Assembly: GCF_001544575.2 (NCBI RefSeq)
Contig: NZ_FCNY02000009.1
Span: forward strand, 248,001-312,000
Source of the DNA: Caballeronia cordobensis
GTDB lineage: Bacteria; Pseudomonadota; Gammaproteobacteria; Burkholderiales; Burkholderiaceae
Length of the DNA: 64,000 nucleotides
Direction: 5' to 3'
The position numbers and the translations under genes are program-made. The notes beneath the pieces were generated by a model. That model made no database searches, was not told where the DNA came from, and saw only the letters and a list, made by a program, of their open reading frames with translations. Below, piece by piece: positions 9,265-17,236 of this stretch; within the stretch, counting starts at the first letter, position 1; each line of letters begins with the position of its first letter.

Positions 9265-10146
9265 ATGAACAACGTCCTGAGCATTCAATCGCATGTGGTG
9301 TTCGGCCATGCGGGCAACAGCGCGGCGGTCTTTCCGATGCGGCGTCTCGGCGTCAACGTCTGGCCGCTCAACACCGTGCAGTTCTCCAATCACACGCAAT
9401 ACGGCCGCTGGACCGGCAGCGCGTTCGACGCCGACGAACTCCAGAACGTGATCGAGGGCATCGGCGCGATCGGCGTGCTGGCACGCTGCAACGCGGTGCT
9501 GTCGGGCTACATGGGCACGCCGGAGCAGGGGCGCGCGGTCGTCGAGATCGTGAAGATGGTGAAGGCGGTGAATCCGCGAGCGCTCTATTTCTGCGATCCG
9601 GTCATGGGCCAGACGGGCGGCTGCACGGTCGCGCCGGGCATCGAGGATTTCCTCGTCACGACGATGCCCGAAATCGCCGACGCGATCATGCCCAATCACG
9701 TCGAGCTCGAAAAGCTCGTCGGGCGTCCGATCGAAACCGTGGAAGAGGCCGTCGATGCCTGCCGGGAAATCATCGCGCGCGGCCCGCGCACCGTGCTGGT
9801 GAAACACCTGCTCGACCGCAACAGCCGCGCCGACACCTTCAACATGCTCGCCGTCACGCCGACCGAAGCCTGGTTCGCGCAGCGTCCGCTTTATCCGTTC
9901 GCGCGGCAGCCGGTGGGCGTCGGCGATCTGACGAGCGCGGTGTTCGTCGCGCGCACGCTGCAGGGCGATTCGTTGCGCAACGCGCTGGAGCACACGCTCG
10001 CGGCGGTCAACGCGGTCGTCAGGGCGACTTACGAGGCGGGGCGCTACGAGCTGGAAATCGTCGCGTCGCAGGATGAAATCGCGAAGCCGATCGACCGTTT
10101 CCCCGCGATTCGCGTGACCGGCACGGAGATGGTCAAAGGCGGCTAG
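9265..10146 (+). CDS. pdxY: pyridoxal kinase
   Basis: 293 residues, PfkB/ribokinase superfamily. Phosphorylates pyridoxal to pyridoxal 5'-phosphate in the vitamin B6 salvage pathway. Characteristic PdxY features are the N-terminal VVFGHAGNSAA, DPVMGQTGG near residue 113 and the ATP/catalytic motif GVGDLTSAVF near 220, whose aspartate is the expected base. ATG at 9265 begins the family alignment; upstream in-frame starts add unrelated sequence. Its TAG stop lies in a CTAG shared with the stop of the convergent IclR gene. Confidence 0.95.
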   Translation: MNNVLSIQSHVVFGHAGNSAAVFPMRRLGVNVWPLNTVQFSNHTQYGRWTGSAFDADELQNVIEGIGAIGVLARCNAVLSGYMGTPEQGRAVVEIVKMVKAVNPRALYFCDPVMGQTGGCTVAPGIEDFLVTTMPEIADAIMPNHVELEKLVGRPIETVEEAVDACREIIARGPRTVLVKHLLDRNSRADTFNMLAVTPTEAWFAQRPLYPFARQPVGVGDLTSAVFVARTLQGDSLRNALEHTLAAVNAVVRATYEAGRYELEIVASQDEIAKPIDRFPAIRVTGTEMVKGG

Positions 10147-10937
10147 TCCGCTTTGCCGTTCGCCTCCATCAGGCCGAAGCGCCAGGACAGGCGCCGCGTC
10201 GCGGCGAGCAACGCGCGGGCGAGCGGACCGTCCGCGGCGCTGTCGAAGCCGCCCGCCGAGCCGATCAACGCGATCACGAGGCACACGCTACCCGTGTGAT
10301 CGAACACCGGCGCGGCGAGCGTGTGGATGCCGGGCACCGGCGCGCCGAGCGCGGTGTCGAGGCCGTCTTTCCGGATGCCGTCGAGGCGCGCCGCATCCGG
10401 TTTCGCGTCCGCCGCGCCCGCGAGACGGATGCCGTCCTGCTGCATCAGGCTCGCGCGCATGTCGGCGGGAAGATGCGCGGCAAAGACGCGTCCGATCGCC
10501 GTATTGACGAGCGACATCGCTGTGCCGATGCGCAGGCTCACGTGCTGCGGCCGCGCCGACTCCTCCAGCCGGATCACCGTGGGACCGAGCGGCCCGAGCG
10601 CGGCGGCCGCTACGGTCATCGAGGTGCTCGCGGCGAGCGCGACGATCTCGCTTTCCGCGTCGCGGATCGGCGAAAGACGCTGCAGCGCGATGAGCCCGAG
10701 CTCCCGGCTCAACGCGCCCGCATGAAACAGCCCGGCGTCGTCGCGCGCGAGCAGGCCCACCTTCACGAGACTCACCAGATGCGCGAACGCTTTCGCCGGC
10801 GGCATGCCGGCCGCGGCGGCGAGATCGCGTAACGTAAGCGGCTCGCCTGCGGCGACCAGCGCGCGCAGGAGATCGCCCGTCGCGTCGAGCGCGTTGATGC
10901 CGCGCTGCGGCCTCGCGTCTTCGTCGAATGTCGTCAT
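10143..10937 (-). CDS. IclR-family transcriptional regulator (second of tandem pair)
   Basis: 264 residues. N-terminal winged helix (about 15-75, with LRDLAAAAGMPPAKAFAHLVSL) and a C-terminal IclR effector-binding domain ending near RRLSWRFG. Its start overlaps the stop of the preceding IclR gene by ATGA, so the two are translationally coupled. The two proteins are paralogues with matching layout (for example LGLIALQ versus LGLLNLE and AAPVFDHTGSVCL versus SVPVFDSAGRMQL). The ligand is unknown; context suggests control of the divergent MBL-fold and MFS genes. Confidence 0.9.
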   Translation of the reverse strand: MTTFDEDARPQRGINALDATGDLLRALVAAGEPLTLRDLAAAAGMPPAKAFAHLVSLVKVGLLARDDAGLFHAGALSRELGLIALQRLSPIRDAESEIVALAASTSMTVAAAALGPLGPTVIRLEESARPQHVSLRIGTAMSLVNTAIGRVFAAHLPADMRASLMQQDGIRLAGAADAKPDAARLDGIRKDGLDTALGAPVPGIHTLAAPVFDHTGSVCLVIALIGSAGGFDSAADGPLARALLAATRRLSWRFGLMEANGKAD

Positions 10938-11692
10938 GGGAGTAGGTCCGTGATGGTGCGCGCGGCGTCTTTCAGCGCGCGGGCGAGCGCGCCGTCCCAG
11001 GCGACGTCGGCGAGGCCGGTCGGTCCGATCGCCGTGAGCGCGAGCTGCATGCGCCCGGCGCTGTCGAACACCGGCACGCTCATGCTGCTGACGCCCGGGC
11101 TCGGCGCATCGACGCTGCGTTCGATGCCGCGCGTCCGTATCTCATCGATGCGCGCGTCCATGCCGGGCGCATCCGTCTCCTGCTGATGCGCAAGCATCGC
11201 GGCGACGCGGCTTGCGTCGTCGAAGGCGCGGAATACGCGGCCCGTCGACGTCGAGGACAGCGACATCACCGTGCCGACGTGCAGATTCACATGCAGCGGA
11301 TGGCCGCCGCGTTCGTAGCGCACGATCGTCGGCCCCTGCGGCCCGGCGACGCTGACCGCGACGCTCATGCCCGTGGCGAGCGCCAGCGCCGCGACGCGCG
11401 GCGCGGCCGCCCGGTACGCCGGCTGATGCTCCAGATTCAGCAGCCCGAGCCGCAGCGAAAGCGGGCCCGGCTCATAATTCCCCGTGAGCGCGTCGCGCTT
11501 CACCAGCCCGAGCCGCGTGAGACTCACGAGATAGGTATGCGCCTGCGCGCTCGACAGTTCCGCTGCTTCGGCGAGCGCGCCGAGCGCAAGCGGCTCGCGG
11601 CGCGCGGCGAGCGCCGCGAGCAGTCGCGCGCCGACTTCGACGCTCTGAATCCCGCGCTGCTTCTTTTCCTCGCTGGTTTCGGAACTGGCCAA
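10934..11692 (-). CDS. IclR-family transcriptional regulator (first of tandem pair)
   Basis: 252 residues from a TTG start at 11692, which has GGAG five bases upstream; a GTG at 11698 is an alternative, and the longest frame (to 11806) adds a leader that does not resemble IclR proteins. DNA-binding domain about residues 10-70 (ALGALAEAAELSSAQAHTYL), effector domain after it with SMSVPVFDSAGRM near 200. It diverges from the MBL-fold gene at 11866 and shares the intergenic region in which a short palindrome (11773-11782) could be its operator. Confidence 0.88.
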   Translation of the reverse strand: MASSETSEEKKQRGIQSVEVGARLLAALAARREPLALGALAEAAELSSAQAHTYLVSLTRLGLVKRDALTGNYEPGPLSLRLGLLNLEHQPAYRAAAPRVAALALATGMSVAVSVAGPQGPTIVRYERGGHPLHVNLHVGTVMSLSSTSTGRVFRAFDDASRVAAMLAHQQETDAPGMDARIDEIRTRGIERSVDAPSPGVSSMSVPVFDSAGRMQLALTAIGPTGLADVAWDGALARALKDAARTITDLLP

Positions 11693-11772
11693 GTGCACTC
11701 CGCGTTCGATGAAAAAGGCAGATGTTATCCGAGCAGCAAGCGTCCGATGAGGCGATTCAGTATTTACCCGGA

Positions 11773-11782
11773 ATTTGCAAAT
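11773..11782. promoter_or_regulatory. ATTTGCAAAT palindrome in IclR/MBL divergent region
   Basis: A perfect 10-bp AT-rich palindrome between the divergent IclR and MBL-fold genes. A TTGACA hexamer at 11810-11815 points to a rightward promoter nearby. As an operator this is only a candidate, given its short length. Confidence 0.35.
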
Positions 11783-11865
11783 AACAAGTGCGCTTGCTGT
11801 TGACAAATATCGGCATCGCGCCGATCATCCACGCATCCTCACGAGAATGGAAGCGAGACACGATC

Positions 11866-12825
11866 ATGGCAAAAGCATTCGCATCGCAGGCCGATCTGGA
11901 AGAGAAGAAGATCACCTTCACGCAACTGTCCGAGAACGCCTACGCCTACACGGCGGAGGGCGATCCGAACTCGGGCGTCATCATTGGCGACGACGGCGTG
12001 CTGATCGTCGATACGACCGCGACGCCCGCGATGGCGCAGGATCTCATCGAGAAAATCCGCAGCGTCACCGACAAGCCGATCAAATACGTCGTGCTGTCGC
12101 ACTATCACGCGGTGCGCGTGCTCGGCGCGTCGGCGTATTTCGCGGAAGGCGCGCAGCAGGTTATCGCGAGCCGCGGCACGTATGAAATGATCGTCGAGCG
12201 CGGCGAGCAGGACATGAAATCGGAGATCGAGCGCTTTCCGCGTCTTTTCGCGGGCGTCGAGACCGTGCCGGGCCTGACGTGGCCGACGCTCGTCTTCGAG
12301 CGCGAAATCACGCTGTTCCTCGGCAAGCTCGAAGTGAAAATCGCGCATCTCGGCTCGGGCCACACGAAGGGCGATACGGTCGTCTGGCTGCCGTCGCAGA
12401 AAGTGCTGTTCTCGGGCGATCTGGTCGAATACGACGCGGCCTGCTATTGCGGCGATGCGCAACTCGAAGAATGGCCCGCGACGCTCGAAGCGCTGCGCGC
12501 GCTGAAGGCCGACAAGCTCGTGCCGGGGCGCGGCCCCGCGCTGCTGTCGCCGGCCGAAGTGGACAAAGGCCTCGACTACACGAAGGATTTCGTCACGACG
12601 CTGCTGCAGGCGGGCCGCGAAGCCGTCGCCGATAAGCTCGATCTGAAAGGCTCGATGGCGCACACGCGCAAGGCGATGGACCCGAAGTTCGGCCACGTCT
12701 TCATCTACGAGCACTGTCTGCCGTTCGACGTCTCGCGCGCCTACGACGAAGCGAGCGGCATCAAGCATCCGCGCATCTGGACGGCCCAACGCGACAAGGA
12801 CATGTGGGCCGCGCTGCAGGACTGA
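11866..12825 (+). CDS. metallo-beta-lactamase-fold hydrolase with altered metal motif
   Basis: 319 residues of MBL fold. GVLIVDTTATP near residue 45, GSGHTKGDTVVWL near 164 (third-motif His) and FSGDLVEYD near 185 (bridging Asp) are present. The first motif, normally HxHxDH, reads SHYHAVR at residues 78-84: H79 and H81 remain, but the D and H expected at 83 and 84 are V83 and R84, so the second metal site should be missing or different. I have the impression that related proteobacterial proteins share this change. ATG at 11866 fits the family; two earlier codons in frame lack a ribosome site. It is followed by an MFS importer, so a hydrolytic step in catabolism of an imported compound is likely. 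Confidence 0.85.
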   Translation: MAKAFASQADLEEKKITFTQLSENAYAYTAEGDPNSGVIIGDDGVLIVDTTATPAMAQDLIEKIRSVTDKPIKYVVLSHYHAVRVLGASAYFAEGAQQVIASRGTYEMIVERGEQDMKSEIERFPRLFAGVETVPGLTWPTLVFEREITLFLGKLEVKIAHLGSGHTKGDTVVWLPSQKVLFSGDLVEYDAACYCGDAQLEEWPATLEALRALKADKLVPGRGPALLSPAEVDKGLDYTKDFVTTLLQAGREAVADKLDLKGSMAHTRKAMDPKFGHVFIYEHCLPFDVSRAYDEASGIKHPRIWTAQRDKDMWAALQD

Positions 12826-12931
12826 CGTTCTTCTCTGGCGGCGCGCTCTAGCGAAAGCGCGCCGCATTCCCCTCTAAAGGCTCAACAGGCGCGCAAGACG
12901 CCGGCCTAAACACGCCCATCTGGAGCGAGAC

Positions 12932-14260
12932 ATGTCGAAGTCGATCGTTACGGCGGCGCTCAACCCGAGCGCCGCCGGGGAAGCGCACGCCCTCACCGAC
13001 GAGGCGCTGTTGCGCAAAGTCGCGTGGCGCATCATTCCGTTTCTGTTCCTCTGCTACGTGGTGTCGTTTCTGGACCGCATCAATATCGGCTTCGCGCAAT
13101 TGCAGATGAAGCACGATCTCGGCTTCTCCGATGCGATGTACGGTCTCGGCGCAGCCGTCTTCTACGTCGGCTATGTGCTCTTCGAGGTGCCGAGCAATCT
13201 GTTGCTCGCGAAATTCGGCGCGCGCCGGACGTTCACGCGCATCATGCTGCTGTGGGGCGCGGCGTCCGTCGGCATGATGTTCGTCGCGACGCCCGGCCAT
13301 TTTTATCTGCTGCGTTTTCTGCTCGGCGTGTTCGAGGCGGGCTTCTTTCCGGGCATCGTGCTGTATCTGACGTACTGGTTTCCGGCGAAACGGCGCGCGG
13401 GCGTGATGTCGGTGTTCTTCGCGGGCGTCGCGGTCGCGGGCGTGTTCGGCGGGCTCGTGTCCGGCTGGATCATGCGCGACATGGCGGGCGTCATGGGGCT
13501 GCACGGCTGGCAGTGGATGTTCGCGATCGAAGGCGCGCCAGCGGTGCTGCTCGGCCTGATCGCGTTGCGCCTGCTCGTCGATACGCCGCGCGATGCGCGC
13601 TGGCTCACGCAGCCGGAGCAGGAGCGGCTCGCGGCGCTGTGCTCGGAACCGTCCGGCGACGCGGGCGCGCACGACCGCCACGGTCTGCTCGATGCGCTGC
13701 GCAACCCGCGCATCTATCTCTTCGCGTTCATCTATTTTTCGCTGACGTGCGCGTCGCTCACGCTGAGCTTCTGGATGCCGCTGATGATCCGCGATTTCGG
13801 CATCACCGACGTGATGTCAGTGAGCCTGTACACGGTGGTGCCGAACGCGATCGGCGCGGTGGGACTGATTCTGATCGCGCGTCATTCCGACCGCGTCGGC
13901 GAACGGCGCAAGCATTTCGCGTGCTGCACGATCGGCGGCGGCCTCGCGCTCGCGGCGCTCACGCTGCATCCGCCGAGCTTTGCGCTGATGCTCGCGATTC
14001 TGTCGCTCGCCGCAACGCTGATCTTCGCCGCGCTGCCGATCTTCTGGGCCGTACCCGCGAGCCATCTGCCGGGCAAGAGCGCGGCGGCGGGCATCGCGTT
14101 CATCAGCAGTATCGGCATTACGAGCGGGATCGTGAGTCCGTGGGTGATCGGGCAGATCCGCACCTCGACGGGCAGCATGGATCTCGCCGTGCATCTGCTC
14201 GCCGTGCTGCTCTTCGCGAGCGGCGCCGCGCTGTTCTTTGGGTTGCGGCGTCGCGCGTGA
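12932..14260 (+). CDS. MFS transporter, anion:cation symporter (ACS) family
   Basis: 442 residues with about 12 predicted transmembrane helices. The N-terminal pattern (KVAWRIIPFLFLCYVVSFLD, then RINIGFAQLQM) and the loop YFPAKRRAG-like YWFPAKRRAGVMS near residue 150 are typical of ACS members that import organic acids such as phthalate, tartrate, glucarate or 4-hydroxyphenylacetate. ATG at 12932 follows TGGAGCGAGAC. It lies 106 bp after the MBL-fold gene and probably supplies its substrate. A close relative by layout is the MFS gene at 38103. Confidence 0.92.
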   Translation: MSKSIVTAALNPSAAGEAHALTDEALLRKVAWRIIPFLFLCYVVSFLDRINIGFAQLQMKHDLGFSDAMYGLGAAVFYVGYVLFEVPSNLLLAKFGARRTFTRIMLLWGAASVGMMFVATPGHFYLLRFLLGVFEAGFFPGIVLYLTYWFPAKRRAGVMSVFFAGVAVAGVFGGLVSGWIMRDMAGVMGLHGWQWMFAIEGAPAVLLGLIALRLLVDTPRDARWLTQPEQERLAALCSEPSGDAGAHDRHGLLDALRNPRIYLFAFIYFSLTCASLTLSFWMPLMIRDFGITDVMSVSLYTVVPNAIGAVGLILIARHSDRVGERRKHFACCTIGGGLALAALTLHPPSFALMLAILSLAATLIFAALPIFWAVPASHLPGKSAAAGIAFISSIGITSGIVSPWVIGQIRTSTGSMDLAVHLLAVLLFASGAALFFGLRRRA

Positions 14261-14262
14261 AT

Positions 14263-14742
14263 TCAGGAGGCCGCGGCTGCGGCCAATGCCTTGAAATTCT
14301 CCGGCGTCGCGAAGGCGAGATATTCGGCCTGCATCTCGGGCGTGAGGAATTCGAGCATCGTCGAGTTTTCGATCCAGAGTTCGATCACATGGAAGAAGTC
14401 GTTGCCGCGCGTGCAGTGCACCGCGCGCCAGCCCTCGCGCTCGCCGATCGCGACGACTTCCGCCGCGCCGAGTTTCGTCGCCATCGCCATATGGAAGGCG
14501 CTGTACTGCGGGCGCTTGAACGTGCCTGCGCCGTAGCTCACGCTGTCCTCTTGATCGCCGCCCGGCGTGATCACCTGATCGCTCGGATACACCTCGATGA
14601 TGCTGCCGCGATCGTCGCCCGCGACGGCCATCCACGCGCCGGGAAACGGCGAAAAGGGCGCGGCGAATCCGCCCCATAATTCGGCGAGCACCTGCGCGAC
14701 GTGTTTCGGATCGTTGGCGGGCATGGAGGCGTGGAAGATCAT
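14263..14742 (-). CDS. protein of unknown function
   Basis: 159 residues, soluble, no signal peptide or membrane helix. I do not recognise the family. Visible features are an N-terminal FHASMPANDPKHVAQVLAEL helix-like segment, GAWMAVAGDDRGSIIEVYP near residue 45 and FFHVIELWIENSTMLEFLTP near 125; the alternation of strand-like stretches with His/Glu residues recalls small ferredoxin-like or VOC-like folds, but this is a guess. ATG at 14742 has GGAG nine bases upstream. Its end faces the MFS gene end with a 2-bp gap. Confidence 0.7.
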   Translation of the reverse strand: MIFHASMPANDPKHVAQVLAELWGGFAAPFSPFPGAWMAVAGDDRGSIIEVYPSDQVITPGGDQEDSVSYGAGTFKRPQYSAFHMAMATKLGAAEVVAIGEREGWRAVHCTRGNDFFHVIELWIENSTMLEFLTPEMQAEYLAFATPENFKALAAAAAS

Positions 14743-14906
14743 CGCGATGGACTCCGGTGGATGCGGGGAGAAAGTCGATTCGCAGTGCTGCGGTGCCGGG
14801 ATTCTTGCAGAGTCTATTGATATGAGTGTTTTCATACGCGTCAGGACTCAGCGCTTATCCGACAAACGCAGCGCGAATTAAGCGGCCGCCGCGGATTGCC
14901 GCGCCG

Positions 14907-15758
14907 TCATGCCGATGCGAAAGCGGCCAGATCCGCCGTCAGCCGTGCGGCATCGCTCAGAAAGATACCGTGCGGCGCGCCTTCGTACACGAGGAGCCGC
15001 GCATTCGGAATCAGGCGCGCCGTGCGTTGCGAGGTCAGTTCCAGCGGATTCGATACGTCGGCATCGCCCTGCACGATGAGCGTCGGCACATCGACATCGC
15101 GCAACTCGTCGCGGAAATCGCCGCCGTTCACTGTTTCGTTGCAGGCAAGAAGCGCGTGATGCGAGGTGCGCAGCGCCATTTCGCGAATCCAGTCGATCAT
15201 GGCCTGTGACGCGCGCGGTCCCGCGAACGGACGCGCATTGTCGGCGAGCCATTGCGGATAGTCGGTCATGAGATCGTGCTGAAAGGCGTCGGCATAAGCG
15301 CGATCGATGCCGCCGGGATTGTCCGGCGTCTTCGCGAGCATCGGCAAGGTCGAGGCGATCAGCACGAGCCGCGCGACGCGCGCGCTGCCGTGACGCGTCA
15401 GATAGCGCACGGCTTCCGCGCCGCCCATCGAATAGCCGGCGAGCGTGAGACCGGACAGATCGAGCGCTTCGATGATACCGGCGAGGTCGTCCGCGAGCGT
15501 GTCGTAGTCGTAGCCGCCGCCCGGATCGCTGGAACGTCCGTGGCCGCGCCGGTCATAAGCGACGCAGCGAAATCCCTGGCGCACGAGCGGCAGCATCTGG
15601 TATGCCCACATGTCGCCCGGCAGCGAATAGCTCGGAACGAAAAAGATCGTCTTGCCGTTTGCAACGGCGTGCTCGGGCCGCCAGTCGCGGTAGAACAGCT
15701 CGACGCCATCGGCGGTTCCAATGAACCCCGGCCGGGTGATGGTTGCATGAAGTCGCAT
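14907..15758 (-). CDS. alpha/beta hydrolase, arylesterase/haloperoxidase-like
   Basis: 283 residues. Nucleophile elbow GYSMGG near residue 100 after SGLTLAGYSMGGAEA, oxyanion region FVPSYSLPGDMW near 37, acidic residue in IVQGDADV near 225 and catalytic His in EGAPHGIFLS near 255: a complete Ser-Asp-His triad. The pattern matches the non-haem chloroperoxidase/esterase subgroup. ATG at 15758 has AAGGAG eight bases upstream. It begins beside a lower-GC stretch and has no obvious partner genes. Confidence 0.9.
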   Translation of the reverse strand: MRLHATITRPGFIGTADGVELFYRDWRPEHAVANGKTIFFVPSYSLPGDMWAYQMLPLVRQGFRCVAYDRRGHGRSSDPGGGYDYDTLADDLAGIIEALDLSGLTLAGYSMGGAEAVRYLTRHGSARVARLVLIASTLPMLAKTPDNPGGIDRAYADAFQHDLMTDYPQWLADNARPFAGPRASQAMIDWIREMALRTSHHALLACNETVNGGDFRDELRDVDVPTLIVQGDADVSNPLELTSQRTARLIPNARLLVYEGAPHGIFLSDAARLTADLAAFASA

Positions 15759-16093
15759 GTCCGTCTCCTTGTCGATGAGCAATGTGATGGCATCGTCGCA
15801 GGAGAAAGGCGGCCGGACAATTACGTCGAAGGTAAAGGATGGTTGCCTCGGAGCAGTAGTTACTTGGGCAAAAGCTTCGCTGCGAACGAAACTCTGGCCG
15901 TCAATTCGTACCCTCCAATTTGCGCGGGACCACGTGCGCGCCTACATCGCCACTTATGCGTATGCTTCGCTTCGATCGATTGAAAAAGGTAGGGAAAGGG
16001 GTTCTCATCGAAGCTTTGACAGCGAATTGCCCACGTTAGTATGCAAGATGAATGGGGCTGAGGCCGACGGACTGAAATGGCACTGGGCGGCCA
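15759..16093. other. lower-GC intergenic region before the acetyltransferase remnant
   Basis: 335 bp with no supported gene, visibly richer in A/T than flanking DNA. A TTGACA hexamer at 16016-16021 with TAGTAT (16037-16042) or TATGCA (16040-16045) forms a plausible promoter for the gene that starts at 16094. Confidence 0.5.
16016..16045 (+). promoter_or_regulatory. candidate sigma-70 promoter
   Basis: Consensus -35 TTGACA at 16016-16021; -10 either TAGTAT after 15 bp or TATGCA after 18 bp. It lies about 50 bp before the start of the acetyltransferase remnant. Neither spacing is the ideal 17 bp, so confidence is moderate. Confidence 0.45.
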
Positions 16094-16851
16094 ATGGCTG
16101 AGGATGATGCAACACAAACACCTATAAGCATGAACGTAACGACGTCAGATGACTGTATCGGGATCTCGCCCGATCATCCGTGGGCAAAACACTTCATCGC
16201 TCTGGCGTACCGCGATGGGGCTTTCTCATTAATTCCGAATAATTTTTTTAAGGATTGGCTCGACGAAGAGGCGACTGTCGGGACTTTTCGCATCGGCAGA
16301 GCGTCGGGCTTGGGAGTCGGCTCGATCGCCAAGTATGACGCCGACGCGCAGAGCCTCAATATCGGGAAGTTCGTCGCCGGTGGCCTCAGATTGCGCTTCC
16401 TTCTGAACGGTCAGCACGAGATGAAGACGATCTCGACCGCCATGTTCAGTGTGTACGGTAACGGCTTGCGAAACGTTGCGCCGCCGCAAATGCCGACACG
16501 GTTATCCACAATGACGTTTGGATCGGTGACGAAGCGCTGTTCCTTGGAGGTAGCACTGTGGAGAGTGGATGTGTGATCGGTGCGCGAACCGTCATACCCC
16601 CTAACTTCCGAAGCGAGCCGTATGGAATCTATGTGGGCTCTCCCGCGCGTCTCGTCAAATTCCGTTTTCCCGAAAAAATACGGGAATGCCTCATGGAATT
16701 GGCATGGTGGGACATGCCGCTGCAATGGATCAAAGACCACAATGACGCTTTTCTCGCTGATTTGACCAGTGACGAGGGACGTGCGCTGGAGATGCTGTCT
16801 GAGTTGAAGCGAGCGAAAAGTTCTTGGGTTGAAGCGCCGCAGGCGGGCTAA
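16094..16851 (+). pseudogene. CatB-like (xenobiotic) acetyltransferase broken by a frameshift
   Basis: Two reading frames together give one hexapeptide-repeat acetyltransferase of the CatB/Vat type. The first frame runs from ATG 16094 through GTFRIGRASGLGVGS and MFSVYGNGLRNVAPPQ; the second continues with NADTVIHNDVWIGDEALF, then CVIGARTVIPP and YVGSPARLVKFRFP and ends at 16851. They join at the A-tract 16488-16490: re-reading one A (CAA AAT instead of CAA ATG) restores the whole protein, so one A appears lost. The result is either a real inactivating mutation, a sequencing error or, less likely, a -1 shift site. Such enzymes move acetyl from acetyl-CoA to hydroxyl groups of drugs or sugars. 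Base composition is lower in GC than the neighbours, suggesting transfer. Confidence 0.8.
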
Positions 16852-17236
16852 AGCCGAAGTCACTCAGCGCCCCAAGGCAGATCTTGCCGTCGCGAAGCAT
16901 TCCCCTTAGAAATGAAAAACCGGCGTGGCCGCATGCACAAAAAAAAGCCGCCCGAGAGAAGGCGGCGAGAGCGCGTCCGGTGTGGGCCTCGTCGTCGAGG
17001 GTGGACGCGTGAGGAGACAGGAGCAACCATGTGCAGTATGGCAAAGCCTCGCGCGGCGCTCAATCGCCATGTCGAATTACTGCGTTTCAGCATTCATTTG
17101 ATGAATGGTACGGAATGCGAATGAATCGAGGCATTGGTGCGAAGTTTAAGATTTTTCTCGCCTTTATCCGGGCTTTTCGCTCGCGAGATTGAGATAGACT
17201 CGGCGGACGTTTCAAACATCCGCGGCGCCGCCATTC
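16852..17236. other. intergenic region with an orphan leftward terminator
   Basis: 385 bp without a supported protein gene. Contains the minus-strand terminator at 16939-16966 and a short purine-rich stretch GAGGAGACAGGAGCAACC near 17010 that resembles a ribosome site but leads only into a short arginine-rich frame. The right end should carry the promoter of the TPR/glycosyltransferase gene. Confidence 0.45.
16939..16966 (-). terminator. intrinsic terminator on the minus strand with no known gene
   Basis: GCCGCC (16947-16952) pairs with GGCGGC (16961-16966) and is followed on the minus strand by eight U residues (16946-16939). No minus-strand gene lies upstream before 18556, so a short untranslated transcript started between 16967 and about 17230 is possible. 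Confidence 0.65.

Noticed and set aside
16912..17124. 70-codon plus-strand frame rich in arginine
   Set aside because: It runs through the minus-strand terminator, has no good ribosome site at its start and no protein-like composition; more likely non-coding.
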